NCBI GenBank assembly: GCA_963743285.1
Contig: CAVUPF010000001.1
Span: 248,001 to 312,000 of the forward strand
DNA: 64,000 nt
Direction: 5' to 3'
Source: CAVUPF01 sp963743285
GTDB taxonomy: Bacteria; Actinomycetota; Thermoleophilia; Solirubrobacterales; 70-9
Each line of letters opens with the position of its first letter. Within the stretch, counting starts at the first letter, position 1. The position numbers and the translations under genes were made by a program. Positions 28,969-37,960 of this stretch are shown in pieces. The notes below the pieces were generated by a model that was not told the DNA's origin, did not search any database, and was given only the letters and a program-made list of their open reading frames with translations.

Positions 28969-31158
28969 GTGGTTAGCGCCGGCTCCTATCTGCTCGGCGC
29001 CGCGGCGCTGATCGCCCTCGCCCTCTCGCTCGGCTTCAGCGCCGTCTGCCTGCGCCGACGCCTGCTGCCTGCCTGGGAGGGCGCTCCGGCTCGCCTGGTC
29101 GAGGCGATTGCCGCCATAGCTCTGCTGATCTGGATCTCCGAGCTGCTCGGCACCTTCAGCCTCTTCTACGCCTGGACCCTCCTCCCAGCTTGCCTCCTGC
29201 TCGCGGCGATCGTGGCCTGGAAGGCGCCGGCTTCAGCCGCGACCGACCGACTCCGAGGGGAATCGGGAGGCGCTGCCTCGCCCCCGTCCCGAGGCGGGGG
29301 GACCCGCAGCCGAGCGGCGATGTCGCTGGTCACGGTCGGCGTCATCGCTGTCGTCTTTGCCAACTGGGGCCTGACCACCAAGCAGGCCCTGGACCAAGGC
29401 ATCTTCAACTTCGACTCGCTCTGGTACCACATGCCGTTCGCCGTGGACATGGTGCAGAGCCACTCGGTCACGGGACTCCACTACAACGACACGGTCTTCA
29501 CCAACTGGTTCTACCCCCAGAACTCCGAGCTGCTGCACGCAGTCGGCATCCTGCTCACCCACCGCGACACGCTCTCGCTTTTCATCAACTTCGGCTGGCT
29601 GGCGATCGCCTTCCTCGCGGCCTGGTGCATCGGGCGGCCCTATGGACGGGGCCACCTCACCGTGCCCGCGGCGGCGATCGTCCTCGAGTGCCATACGCTG
29701 GTCGTGCGCGAGCCTGGCGCCGCCAAGAACGACCTGGCCGCCGCGGCTCTGCTGCTCGCCTCGATCGCGATCCTGGTCAACGCCTGGGCCCAGCGGCGGG
29801 CCGCTGCGGCCGTGCCGGGAGAGGGGAGAGGCTCCCTGCCGGTCGGTTGGCCATTGGCCCTGGCCGGACTGGCGGCCGGTCTCGCGGTCGGGACCAGGGA
29901 CACGGCGCTGGCGATGGCAGCGGCGTTGACCGTGGCCGTGGTGGTGCTGGCGGCGCCGGGCAGGCGCCGGGCAGCGGCGGGGTGGTGGTTCGTGCCGGCC
30001 CTGCTCGGGGGCGGCTTCTGGTACCTGCGCAACCTGATCGTGGCGGGCAATCCGCTGCCCGAGGTCGCGCACCTGGGCCCGATCTCCCTACCGCACCCAG
30101 AACAGCTGCAGACCGCCCGGCCCGGCTTCAGCATCTCCCACTACGCGACAGACACGGCGATCTGGCGCGAGTACTTCGCCCCCGGCCTTCATCAGGGCTT
30201 TGGAGTGCTCTGGCCGCTGGTGGTGGGCGGGGCGGTCCTCGCTGCTGTGCTGGCGCTGCTGCGCGGCCGCGATCGCGCCGTGCGTTGGATCGGCGGCGTC
30301 GCCCTGTTCGGGATGCTCGCCTATCTGTTCACGCCGCTCAGCGCCGCCGGGGCGCAGGGCGCCCCGGTCGCCTTCGCGATCAACGTCCGCTTCGTCATCC
30401 CCGCCCTGCTGGCGGCGATCGTGCTGGTGCCGCTGGCGCGTTGGATCGAGGGCGAGCGCCGCCAGTGGGTGCTGATCGGCGCCCTGCTTCTCGTCCTCGT
30501 CCTCACCGATCGCCCCGACGCCGCCCTCCGCGATCCCGCCCGGGTCTTTGCCTGGCTGCTGGTCGCGCTGGTCGTGGGGGTGCCGGCGGCTCTGCTTCTG
30601 GCCCGGCGCCGGGGCGCAGGGCGAGGCGCGCTCGCCGCCGGCTTTGCCGGCCTCGTCCTCGCCGTGGTGGCGATCGGCTACCCGGTGCAGCGCGAATACC
30701 TGCGCGACCGCTTCCGGGCTGGACTCCCCGGCATGCACCTCGATGCCGCCTACCGCTGGGCGCGCCACACGAGCGGCATCCGCATTGGCCTCGCCGGTAC
30801 CACAGCGGGATTCCTCCAGTACGGCTTCTACGGCACCGATCTCTCCAACCGCGTCATCTACCTGGGCGTCAAGGGACCGCACGGGGCCTTCAACCCGATT
30901 CCCACCTGTCGAGAGTTCCGGGCGGCGGTCAATGCCAACGGCCTCGACTACCTCATCACCTCCCCGTTCCTGAACTTCATCCACACCAACGACCCGATCT
31001 CCTCCCCCGAGGCGGGCTGGTTGCGGGGCGAGACCGCCGTCGTCGCGGTCCAGCGTAGCGGGCCGGTGACGGTGTGGAGGGTGCGGGGGGCACTCGACCC
31101 GAGCGGCTGCGGGCCCGCCAACGCGCCGCTGCGTCGGATCCCCAACGCCCCCGTGTGA
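28969..31158 (+). CDS. multi-pass membrane protein, GT-C glycosyltransferase-like
   Basis: 729 residues with about a dozen hydrophobic segments. The first extracytoplasmic loop FNFDSLWYHMPFAVDMV and FYPQNSELLHAVG resemble the acidic-loop region of GT-C (PMT/ArnT-like) transferases. A hydrophilic, low-complexity insert near residues 85-113 is SG/P-rich. The start is GTG 28969, with GAGGAG upstream. Activity and substrate are not evident; another possibility is an O-antigen-ligase-like or other polymer-handling protein. Confidence 0.62.
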   Translation: MVSAGSYLLGAAALIALALSLGFSAVCLRRRLLPAWEGAPARLVEAIAAIALLIWISELLGTFSLFYAWTLLPACLLLAAIVAWKAPASAATDRLRGESGGAASPPSRGGGTRSRAAMSLVTVGVIAVVFANWGLTTKQALDQGIFNFDSLWYHMPFAVDMVQSHSVTGLHYNDTVFTNWFYPQNSELLHAVGILLTHRDTLSLFINFGWLAIAFLAAWCIGRPYGRGHLTVPAAAIVLECHTLVVREPGAAKNDLAAAALLLASIAILVNAWAQRRAAAAVPGEGRGSLPVGWPLALAGLAAGLAVGTRDTALAMAAALTVAVVVLAAPGRRRAAAGWWFVPALLGGGFWYLRNLIVAGNPLPEVAHLGPISLPHPEQLQTARPGFSISHYATDTAIWREYFAPGLHQGFGVLWPLVVGGAVLAAVLALLRGRDRAVRWIGGVALFGMLAYLFTPLSAAGAQGAPVAFAINVRFVIPALLAAIVLVPLARWIEGERRQWVLIGALLLVLVLTDRPDAALRDPARVFAWLLVALVVGVPAALLLARRRGAGRGALAAGFAGLVLAVVAIGYPVQREYLRDRFRAGLPGMHLDAAYRWARHTSGIRIGLAGTTAGFLQYGFYGTDLSNRVIYLGVKGPHGAFNPIPTCREFRAAVNANGLDYLITSPFLNFIHTNDPISSPEAGWLRGETAVVAVQRSGPVTVWRVRGALDPSGCGPANAPLRRIPNAPV

Positions 31159-31192
31159 GGGGGCCGCGGCTGCCCCTGGGTACCCTGGCCGG

Positions 31193-31519
31193 ATGAGTTA
31201 CCCGTTCGCGAATGCACTCTTCCAGTGGGAGGAGGGATGGCGGGTCCTGCAGGGCCTTCCCGCCGACCCCGCCACGCGACGGGGGGCGGACCGGGTTATC
31301 GACAGCGTCCGCGCGGGGCTGCGGCGGCGAATCGGGCCGACCTTCACCGCGGCCGAGCTCGCCGATCTCTACGGGCGTGGCACCGATTGGTGCCTTCAGG
31401 CTGCGCTCGATGCGGCACCGGGCCTGGAGGCCGATCCGCAGTCGCTCGCCGACGCAGCCTTCTGGCTCTACCTGCGCGGCGCCAGCGACTTCGCGGGCGG
31501 GCCGAAGCTAGTCGTCTGA
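31193..31519 (+). CDS. conserved-looking hypothetical protein
   Basis: 108 residues, soluble, with FQWEEGWRVLQ, AAELADLYGRGTDWCLQAAL and FWLYLRGASDFAGG. I recognise no family. The C-terminal codons overlap the convergent gene at 31508-32074 by 12 bp. Confidence 0.6.
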   Translation: MSYPFANALFQWEEGWRVLQGLPADPATRRGADRVIDSVRAGLRRRIGPTFTAAELADLYGRGTDWCLQAALDAAPGLEADPQSLADAAFWLYLRGASDFAGGPKLVV

Positions 31520-32074
31520 CTCAACGGGCTCCTCGCCGCCGGCGCGGCGGATCACGATCTGGTCCGGGTCGATCCTGACCGTGACCTCGCGTTGCCCGGC
31601 CCAGTGCTCGACGTACACGGGGTTCCCCTTTACCGCCGGGTCGAGCCAGAGGCCGTAGCCGTCGGTCTCACCGTGGTCGAAGGTCGCCTCCAGCTCTTTG
31701 CGCCGGCCGCGGCCGCCACGCCGGCCCCGGCGCCGGCGGCGGCGCGGACGGCTCTCGGCGCCGCTATCCACGCCGCCCTCAGCCGCTGCGGCCTCCTCGT
31801 CCTCGTCCTCGTCTTCCTCCTCGTCATCATCCTCTGCGGTCTCCTCGGCGCCGACCGCGGCGGTGGCGGCTTCGATTTCGGCTTCGATCTCGTCACGGAG
31901 ATCGATTTCAGAGCCCGTGTCCTCGGCGTCGGGGGAGAGGTCGTACTGGTCGCGGAACTCACGTAGCTCGGTGGTGCTGATCTCGAGCTGGTGTGCGATC
32001 CAGGCGTCGGTCCGTCCTTGCCGCACCCAGGCGCGGATCTGGTTGAGCTGTGGCTTCAGCGAGCGTCTGGCCAT
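31508..32074 (-). CDS. hypothetical protein with HTH-like N-terminus and acidic/basic blocks
   Basis: 188 residues. The N-terminus IRAWVRQGRTDAWIAHQLEI suggests a helix-turn-helix. It is followed by an acidic block (DDDEEEDEDEDEEAAAAE) and then an Arg/Gly block (RPRRRRRRGRRGGRGRRK). The C-terminal domain has GLWLDPAVKGNPVYVEHW and VTVRIDPDQIVIRR. The composition resembles nucleic-acid-associated proteins, but function is unknown. The GC-rich low-complexity core creates long spurious frames on the opposite strand. Confidence 0.65.
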   Translation of the reverse strand: MARRSLKPQLNQIRAWVRQGRTDAWIAHQLEISTTELREFRDQYDLSPDAEDTGSEIDLRDEIEAEIEAATAAVGAEETAEDDDEEEDEDEDEEAAAAEGGVDSGAESRPRRRRRRGRRGGRGRRKELEATFDHGETDGYGLWLDPAVKGNPVYVEHWAGQREVTVRIDPDQIVIRRAGGEEPVESDD

Positions 32075-32117
32075 CGGCGGGCGAGTCTATTCAACCGGGA
32101 AGCTCCTCCGCGGGTCG

Positions 32118-32357
32118 CTACGCCATCAGCAGGCCGAGCGCCTCGAACATCGCGAAGACGACGGCGACGACGGTCACTGTCAGGCAGACGGCGAGGACGC
32201 TGAACCGTACCTTTCCCTGCTGCTCGGTGCGGTTGATGCGGCGGGCGCGCGAGCGATTCGCAGCCCGCCTGCGAAGCTGCTCGCGCCGGCGGCGCTCCAA
32301 CGTGGTCTCCTGCTCGAAGGCCGTCTCGAACTGGGAGATGCTCTGTCGCATTCGCAT
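32118..32357 (-). CDS. small single-helix membrane protein
   Basis: 79 residues. The cytoplasmic part is highly basic (ERRRREQLRRRAANRSRARR) after ISQFETAFEQE. A C-terminal membrane helix is VRFSVLAVCLTVTVVAVVFA. No family recognised. It lies between two other minus-strand genes with short gaps. Confidence 0.55.
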   Translation of the reverse strand: MRMRQSISQFETAFEQETTLERRRREQLRRRAANRSRARRINRTEQQGKVRFSVLAVCLTVTVVAVVFAMFEALGLLMA

Positions 32358-32467
32358 GGGTCAGGTGGCCCGGGGCCGCGGGCACCGTAGCAAAGCGCGG
32401 TGAAGGATTCAGGGCGGCGCCAGCGTCTCGGAGCTCCGCCACTAACCCGATGCGCCGCTCCTCGCCG

Positions 32468-33385
32468 CTACGGGGTGCGGCGGACGCTGGAGAGCAGCGT
32501 CTCCTTGATCTGGCCGATGATCTCCAGCGCCTCGCTCCACTCGCGCTGCCAGACGTTGCGGCCGAAGATGACGCCGGAGCCGCCCGCCTCGAGCGCCATG
32601 CGAGTGTGGGCGAGCACCGTCTCGTCGTCGACTTTGGAGCCCCCGGAGAGGACGACCAGCGAGCGGCCGGCCGACTGCACGCACTGGCGGATCGCCTCCT
32701 CCTGGCTGATTTCCATCTCGTTGTAGGGGGCGGGGGCGTCCTTGTCCTTCTCGGAGAGCTCCGGCATGTTGAGCTTGACGATGTCGGCCCCCATCTCCAT
32801 CGCCATCCGCGCGGCGTAGTCGATCGCGTAGAAGGACGCGGCGCCGCCCTTTGCGTCGACCGCCTCGCCGCGCGGGTAGGACCAGATGACCAGCGGCATC
32901 CCGAAGCGGTCACAGTCCTGGCGCACCGTGCGCAGCTGGGCCAGGTCCTCGTCCTGGCGTGGCGACCCGACGTAGAGCGTGTAGCCGACCGCCTCGGCGC
33001 CGAGCCGCACCGCGTCCTCGACGCTCGCGTTGCAACTAGAGAAAGCCCTGGCGCCGGAGGGGATGTTGGTCTTGCCGTTGACCTTGAGGATCAGCGGCAC
33101 CGCTCCGGCGTAGTCGGGGTAGTACTTCTCCGCGATCCCGATCTGGCAGGCGAGCCCCGAGTAGCCGGCCTCGGCCGCCAGCCGGAACTGGTAATCGGGG
33201 TCCTTGGACGCCGGGTTGGGGAAGAAGTCGCGCGGGCCGTGCTCGATTCCCTGGTCGATCGGCAACAGCATCAGCGTCCCGTTACCGGGACCGAACTCGA
33301 ACAGCAGCCGGTGCAGGCGGGCGCGCTTGCCGGCCGCCAAGGTCGCGAGCAGCGATTTTTGCTCGGTCAGGCTCTTCAACTCCAC
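32468..33385 (-). CDS. fbaB: class I fructose-bisphosphate aldolase (FbaB/DhnA type)
   Basis: 305 residues. LLPIDQGIEHGPRDFF is the archaeal-type class I aldolase signature. ILKVNGKTNIP, YTLYVGSP, IVKLNMPEL and VVLSGGSKVDDE follow, and GVIFGRNVWQRE is the phosphate-binding end. The Schiff-base lysine most likely lies in DIVKLN, by analogy. The GTG start at 33385 has a strong GAGGAGG 8 bases upstream. It acts in glycolysis/gluconeogenesis. Confidence 0.9.
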   Translation of the reverse strand: MELKSLTEQKSLLATLAAGKRARLHRLLFEFGPGNGTLMLLPIDQGIEHGPRDFFPNPASKDPDYQFRLAAEAGYSGLACQIGIAEKYYPDYAGAVPLILKVNGKTNIPSGARAFSSCNASVEDAVRLGAEAVGYTLYVGSPRQDEDLAQLRTVRQDCDRFGMPLVIWSYPRGEAVDAKGGAASFYAIDYAARMAMEMGADIVKLNMPELSEKDKDAPAPYNEMEISQEEAIRQCVQSAGRSLVVLSGGSKVDDETVLAHTRMALEAGGSGVIFGRNVWQREWSEALEIIGQIKETLLSSVRRTP

Positions 33386-33476
33386 GCTGATTCCTCCTCA
33401 GAGATGGGTGCGAACGCAGTATGTCACCGGCGAGGGAGGCGGGAGGTTGGGGCAGGGGGGTTATTCTCGGATGGTC

Positions 33477-34244
33477 ATGAGCGAGACTGAGCTCAGCGTC
33501 GTCTGCAAGAACTGCGGCTCGGAGGTAAGTCCCTACGTCACCGAGTGCCCCTACTGCGGCGCGCGGTTGCGCAAGCGGGCGCCGAAACTGGAGCGCCGCG
33601 GCGACGGGCTGGAGCCAAAACTCGCGCGGCGACGGGTGCGGCGCCCGAGCTTCCCATCCCTGAGGCGCTCCCCGCACGACCCGACGCGGCCCTACGCGAC
33701 CCTCGCCGTGATCCTCGGCTCCGCCGCGCTGTTGCTCGTGCAGAAGGCGAGCGGCGACGCTCTGGCGACCTTCGGCGGGCTGATCGTCCCCTACCAGGGC
33801 GAGTGGTGGCGATTCCTCACCGCGCCGTTCGCCTACGTCGACGTCGGCTACCTCTTCGTCGTGGCTGTCGGTCTGGCAATCTTTGCGAGCGGGCTTGAGC
33901 GGCGCCTGGGGAGCCTCCCCACCGGCCTCCTGCTGGTCGCCTGCGGATCGCTCGGCATGCTGGCGGCAAACGGGATTGCCGAAGCTCAGGGTGAAATCGT
34001 GGTGCTCGCCGGTGGCAACGGAATGGCGCTGGGCGCGGTTGCGGCCTGGTTCGCGATGCGGCGCGCCGAAGCGCACCACGCGATCGCGGAAGAGTACGAC
34101 TTGATCGGGGTCATCGTCGCGGCCGCCGTCTTGCTCGCGCTGCCGATCTTCGCCTCGACCGCGAACGTCTTCGCGGGCCTGGTCGGCGGCGCGGTCGGCG
34201 GCCTCGCCGGGCTCGCGGCCTCGGCGCTGCGCCCTTCCGATTAG
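33477..34244 (+). CDS. rhomboid-like membrane protein with zinc ribbon, catalytic dyad lost
   Basis: 255 residues. The N-terminal zinc ribbon is CKNCGSEV and CPYCGARL. Next is a basic linker and about six membrane helices, with the rhomboid feature GEWWRFLTAPFAYVD. In the usual GxSG position (near residue 179) the sequence is GGNGMALG, so Ser is Asn. Where the catalytic His is expected (near residue 229) it reads NVFAGLVGG, so His is Gly. It is therefore probably a pseudoprotease. ATG 33471 is an alternative start. Confidence 0.75.
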   Translation: MSETELSVVCKNCGSEVSPYVTECPYCGARLRKRAPKLERRGDGLEPKLARRRVRRPSFPSLRRSPHDPTRPYATLAVILGSAALLLVQKASGDALATFGGLIVPYQGEWWRFLTAPFAYVDVGYLFVVAVGLAIFASGLERRLGSLPTGLLLVACGSLGMLAANGIAEAQGEIVVLAGGNGMALGAVAAWFAMRRAEAHHAIAEEYDLIGVIVAAAVLLALPIFASTANVFAGLVGGAVGGLAGLAASALRPSD

Positions 34245-34256
34245 GCTGAGCAGTCC

Positions 34257-34586
34257 GTGGCCCCCAGCGACAGCGAACTCGAGATCGCGATCGAGCGGCT
34301 GATCGACGCCGAGCGCTTCGCCGAGGCGGAGCGGATCGTGGCGCGAGCCGCGCCCCAGCTGCAGCGGGTGCTGGCCGCGGCACTCGCGGAGGGCGGTTGG
34401 TTTGGAGAGCCCCACGAGGCCGAGACGTTGAGGACCGCCACGCTGCCCGACCCCGAGGAGCGGATCGCTGCGGTCGGCGGCCTGCTGGCCGAGGAGGCGA
34501 GGATGGGGATGATGGTCGGCGTGGCAGTTGGCTGGGCACTACATGAAGAGTTGACCAAACCCGCAGACAGTGAAGGAGAAGGCTGA
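34257..34586 (+). CDS. hypothetical protein
   Basis: 109 residues, helical and acidic, beginning at GTG 34257. Blocks: SELEIAIERLIDAERFAEAERIVARAAPQL and PHEAETLRTATLPDPEERIAAV. No family recognised. It sits 3 bp before the UPF0173 hydrolase, so cotranslation is likely. Confidence 0.55.
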   Translation: MAPSDSELEIAIERLIDAERFAEAERIVARAAPQLQRVLAAALAEGGWFGEPHEAETLRTATLPDPEERIAAVGGLLAEEARMGMMVGVAVGWALHEELTKPADSEGEG

Positions 34587-34589
34587 GCC

Positions 34590-35303
34590 ATGCAGATCAA
34601 GTTCCACGGACATTCATGCTTCGAGCTGAGCGAGGGCGACGCCGCCGTGCTCGTCGACCCGTTCCTCAAGCCCAGCAACCCAAAGGCGGTGGCGAGCGCC
34701 GAGGAGGTCGATCCGACCCACATCGCGCTCAGCCACGGACACGTCGACCACATCGCCGACGCCGTGCCGGTAGCCAAGCGCACCGGTGCCCACTGCGTGG
34801 CGATCGTCGAGCTTGCCAGCTGGCTCCAGGCGCGGGGCATCGAGGCGGTCAGCGACCCCAACCTCGGCGGCACCGTCGAGTTCAACTGGGGCTGGATCAA
34901 GCTTGTGCCGGCCTGGCACACCAACACGATCCCGGGATCCGCGGAGGCCCCCATGAGCGCCGAGCACGGGACCGCGATCGGGACCGCCGCCGGCCTTGTG
35001 ATTGAGATCGGCGGCAAGACCGTCTACCACGCTGGCGATACCTGCCTGTTCAGCGACATGAAGCTGATCGGCGAGCGCAACCCGATCGACGTGGCCCTGC
35101 TGCCAATCGGCGGCCACTACACGATGGACCGCCATGATGCCGTGCTCGCGGCGGAGCTCGTCGGGGCAGGCACGGTGATCCCGATGCACTACGACACCTT
35201 CCCGTCGATCGAGACCGACGCCGCGGCCTTCAAGTCCGAGCTGGAGTCGAGGACCGCGGCCCAGGTAGTCGTGCTGCAGCCGGGCGAGATGCACGCGGCA
35301 TGA
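34590..35303 (+). CDS. UPF0173 metal-dependent hydrolase (metallo-beta-lactamase fold)
   Basis: 237 residues. It starts MQIKFHGHSCFEL, and the metal motif is LSHGHVDHIAD (HxHxDH). Further ligands are in YHAGDTCLF and GGHYTMDRHDA, ending with PMHYDTFPSIETD. These match UPF0173 proteins, whose substrate is unknown. GGAGAAGG lies just upstream of the ATG. Confidence 0.9.
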   Translation: MQIKFHGHSCFELSEGDAAVLVDPFLKPSNPKAVASAEEVDPTHIALSHGHVDHIADAVPVAKRTGAHCVAIVELASWLQARGIEAVSDPNLGGTVEFNWGWIKLVPAWHTNTIPGSAEAPMSAEHGTAIGTAAGLVIEIGGKTVYHAGDTCLFSDMKLIGERNPIDVALLPIGGHYTMDRHDAVLAAELVGAGTVIPMHYDTFPSIETDAAAFKSELESRTAAQVVVLQPGEMHAA

Positions 35304-35379
35304 GACAGAACTGGCTGACTGGCCAGCCCCGGTGGTAGTCTCGCCCTGACCGCCACAGCCCGAGCGAGGAGAGCAGACA

Positions 35380-36306
35380 GTGGAGATGAGCGAGGCAGCC
35401 GGGACGCAATCGAGGACCGAGCGCGCCGACTTCCAGGCGACGACCGACCCGGCGCTGATCGAGGCCGCCGACCGCACCGCCGACGTCAAGCTGCTCAGTT
35501 ACGAGGAGCTCTACCGGCTCTGGGAGCGCCAGCAATGGCAGACCCAGGAGCTCGACTTCAGCCGCGACCGTGAGGACTGGCAGGAGCGGATCAGCGCCGA
35601 AGAGCGCTTCCAGCGCATGTACGGGCTCTCCTCCTTCTTCATCGGCGAGCAGAAGGTGGCCGAGGAGCTCGGGCCGATCATGCGCGCCGCCCCGACCGAG
35701 GACCAGAGGATCTTCCTCTGCACGCAGATCGCCGACGAGGCTCGCCACGTCCGCTTCTTCGAGCGCTTCTACCGCGAGGTCGGCGTGCTGGAGGCCGATG
35801 GCCTGACCGAGATGCTCGCCGAGACCTCCGAGCACCTCAATGAGAACTTCGGCCTCCTCTTCGACGAGATGTTGAAAAGGCGCACCGATCGGCTCTCGAG
35901 CGAGCCCGAGGACACCGAGATGCTGGTCGAGGCGATCACCCTCTACCACATGGTGATCGAGGGCATGCTGGCCCTCACCGGGCAGCACTTCATCATGGAC
36001 TTCAACGAACGGGAAGGGACGCTGCCGGCCTTCGTCGAGGGCTTTCAGAACGTCGCTCGCGACGAGCACCGCCACGTCGCCTTCGGCTCCGTCTTCCTGC
36101 GCGAGAAGGCCCACGAGGACGAGCGCTACAAGCAGGCGATCCAACGCACCCTGGAGGAAGCGCTGCCGGTGGCCGACGGGGTGCTATCGCCGCCCTGGGC
36201 GGAGGACGCCGACGACTGGGACCTGTTCGGCTACTCGCTGGAGGACACCCGCAAGTTCGCCGGCACCTGCCTGATGCGCCGCCTCAAGGTGATCGGCCTC
36301 CAGTAG
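35380..36306 (+). CDS. ribonucleotide reductase R2-like diiron protein
   Basis: 308 residues, ferritin-like fold. Metal-ligand candidates are the glutamate in GEQKVAEEL, the ExxH in DEARHVRFFERF, a helix around EAITLYHMVIEGM, and the second ExxH in DEHRHVAFG. No R1 (NrdA/E) gene lies nearby. It may be an R2 subunit or an R2-like ligand-binding oxidase. The GTG start at 35380 has GAGGAG 8 bases upstream; ATG 35386 is an alternative. Confidence 0.8.
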   Translation: MEMSEAAGTQSRTERADFQATTDPALIEAADRTADVKLLSYEELYRLWERQQWQTQELDFSRDREDWQERISAEERFQRMYGLSSFFIGEQKVAEELGPIMRAAPTEDQRIFLCTQIADEARHVRFFERFYREVGVLEADGLTEMLAETSEHLNENFGLLFDEMLKRRTDRLSSEPEDTEMLVEAITLYHMVIEGMLALTGQHFIMDFNEREGTLPAFVEGFQNVARDEHRHVAFGSVFLREKAHEDERYKQAIQRTLEEALPVADGVLSPPWAEDADDWDLFGYSLEDTRKFAGTCLMRRLKVIGLQ

Positions 36307-36341
36307 GGGCTTGCGGCGAGCGGCTGGAAGTCGCGCCGCGC

Positions 36342-37838
36342 TCAGGGAGCGGGGGGAGATTCTTCTGCCGGCACGGTCGTCGCTTCGGCCGGAGCCGGGC
36401 TGAGTTCCTGTTCGGGCGCCGGTTCGGCGGCTGGCGGCGGTGGCGGCGGTGCCGGCGCGCTCGATTCGCCGACCGTGACCACGACGGTGCCGCCGCTCGG
36501 GTGTGCGCTGGGGGCGGGGGTGGAGGCGGCGGTCACACCCTCGGTGGTGGGTGTCGTAGTGTCGGTCGCCTGCCCCACCGCGTCGACGGTGGCCGGTGGC
36601 GTCGAAGCCTGTTTGGCGACCGGCGGTGTCGTCGGGGGCACCGGTGCCGGCGGGACAACCGCCGCCGCCGGTGGCTGCGTTGCCGCGGGGGAAGGCTTCA
36701 GGACATGGGCCGGGGCGATGGAGGGGGCGGGGGATCTGCGGCTCACGCGGGCGATCGGCGTGCCGCGGCGGATCGGTGCCGGGTTTTCCTGAGGCTTGAT
36801 CTCGACCGCGCCGGCAGTCAGCACGGCCGCAGTCACCACGCCGACGGCCGCCTTGGTCCCGATCGCCCCGCCGATCGCGCCGATCCCGCTGGCCGCGCTG
36901 CTTCCGCTGAGCGCCGCACCGACGGAGGAGCCGACTGCTCCCGCCCCGGTGGCGCCCGCGCCCGCTCCTGCCGCGCCAGCGCCCGCCGCGCTCGCGGCGC
37001 CTGCTCCGGTGCCTGCCCCCGCCCCGCCGAGGCCGAGCTTGGTAGCAAGGAAGCTCTTCAGCGCCAGCAGCGGCCCGATCGGCGAGAGCGCTGCCAAGAC
37101 CTTCTCGTTGGAGCGGATCTGTGAGCGGAAGGCGGAGCACTCCTCGCACTCGCGGACGTGCCGGCGGACTGGGCCGGAGACCTTGCGCAGCCCCTCCGCG
37201 GCCTCGGCCAGCTCAAGTCGGACCTCACCGCAGGTCAACAGACGCGCCTGGCTCGCCTCGGCGAGGGAGATCCGTGCCCTCACCAGCAGCGACTTGACCG
37301 ATGGCACGCTGGTGTCCATCGCCTGCGCGATCTCCTCGTAGGAGAGAGCGTCCATCTCGCGAAGCATCAGGGCGGTGCGCTGCGTCTCGGGAAGCTTGCC
37401 GACGTCGGCGAGGAGCTGGCGGAACTCCTCGCGGTTGTGGACCTTCTCCGCGGTGGAGGAGGCTTCGACAGCGGGCACCATGTCCATCGATTCCTGCGCG
37501 TCGGCGGTCGGCTTGCGCAGCTGGTTGAGGCAGCGGTTGCGGGCGATCCGATAGAGCCACGGCCGCAGGTTGATCTCGCGCTCGTCGGCGAGCATCGCCC
37601 TGTAGGCGTTGACGAAGACCTCCTGGAGAACGTCCTCGGCGTCCTCGGTGGAGCCCAGCATCTGGCGGCAGAAACCGAGCAGGCGGCCCTGGTAGCGATC
37701 GACGATCGTCTCGAAGGCGCCGGCGTTGCCGCCGCGGGCCATCGCGATCAGGCGCTCGTCGCCCTGCAGCTTGAGCAGCGGCGAGCGGCGGGCGAGCAGT
37801 CCGCGTTGACTGGCATGTGTTAGTGCGGATGCCTCCAA
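36342..37838 (-). CDS. ECF-type RNA polymerase sigma factor fused to zinc-finger/membrane tail
   Basis: 498 residues from a TTG at 37838, with GGAG 9 bases upstream. Sigma region 2 includes FCRQMLGSTEDAEDVLQEVF and RPWLYRIARNRCLNQLR. Region 4 is LPETQRTALMLREMDALSYE plus IAQAMDTSVPSVKSLLVRAR. Near residue 224 HVRECEECSAF is an anti-sigma-type HxxxCxxC zinc finger. A Gly/Ala-rich stretch, one hydrophobic helix (AVGVVTAAVLTAGAVEI) and a long Pro/Thr/Ala tail follow. The frame is open upstream through the tRNA-Leu, so longer starts are rejected. Confidence 0.82.
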   Translation of the reverse strand: MEASALTHASQRGLLARRSPLLKLQGDERLIAMARGGNAGAFETIVDRYQGRLLGFCRQMLGSTEDAEDVLQEVFVNAYRAMLADEREINLRPWLYRIARNRCLNQLRKPTADAQESMDMVPAVEASSTAEKVHNREEFRQLLADVGKLPETQRTALMLREMDALSYEEIAQAMDTSVPSVKSLLVRARISLAEASQARLLTCGEVRLELAEAAEGLRKVSGPVRRHVRECEECSAFRSQIRSNEKVLAALSPIGPLLALKSFLATKLGLGGAGAGTGAGAASAAGAGAAGAGAGATGAGAVGSSVGAALSGSSAASGIGAIGGAIGTKAAVGVVTAAVLTAGAVEIKPQENPAPIRRGTPIARVSRRSPAPSIAPAHVLKPSPAATQPPAAAVVPPAPVPPTTPPVAKQASTPPATVDAVGQATDTTTPTTEGVTAASTPAPSAHPSGGTVVVTVGESSAPAPPPPPPAAEPAPEQELSPAPAEATTVPAEESPPAP

Positions 37839-37960
37839 GTTCTCATCTCCAGGGAAGGCGTTGTTTCCTGTATCTATAGACACCGTACCAGCGTGGTAGT
37901 TGCGCTCCAAGACGAATTCTTGTTCTTTTTGGCGTGCTCGCACGGGGATACCATCGCCCT

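Noticed and set aside
31740..31850. Possible short tandem repeat or CRISPR-like array
   Set aside because: It is codon-level low complexity (GAG/GAC and CGG/CGC runs), with no repeat-spacer periodicity. No CRISPR array was seen anywhere in the window.
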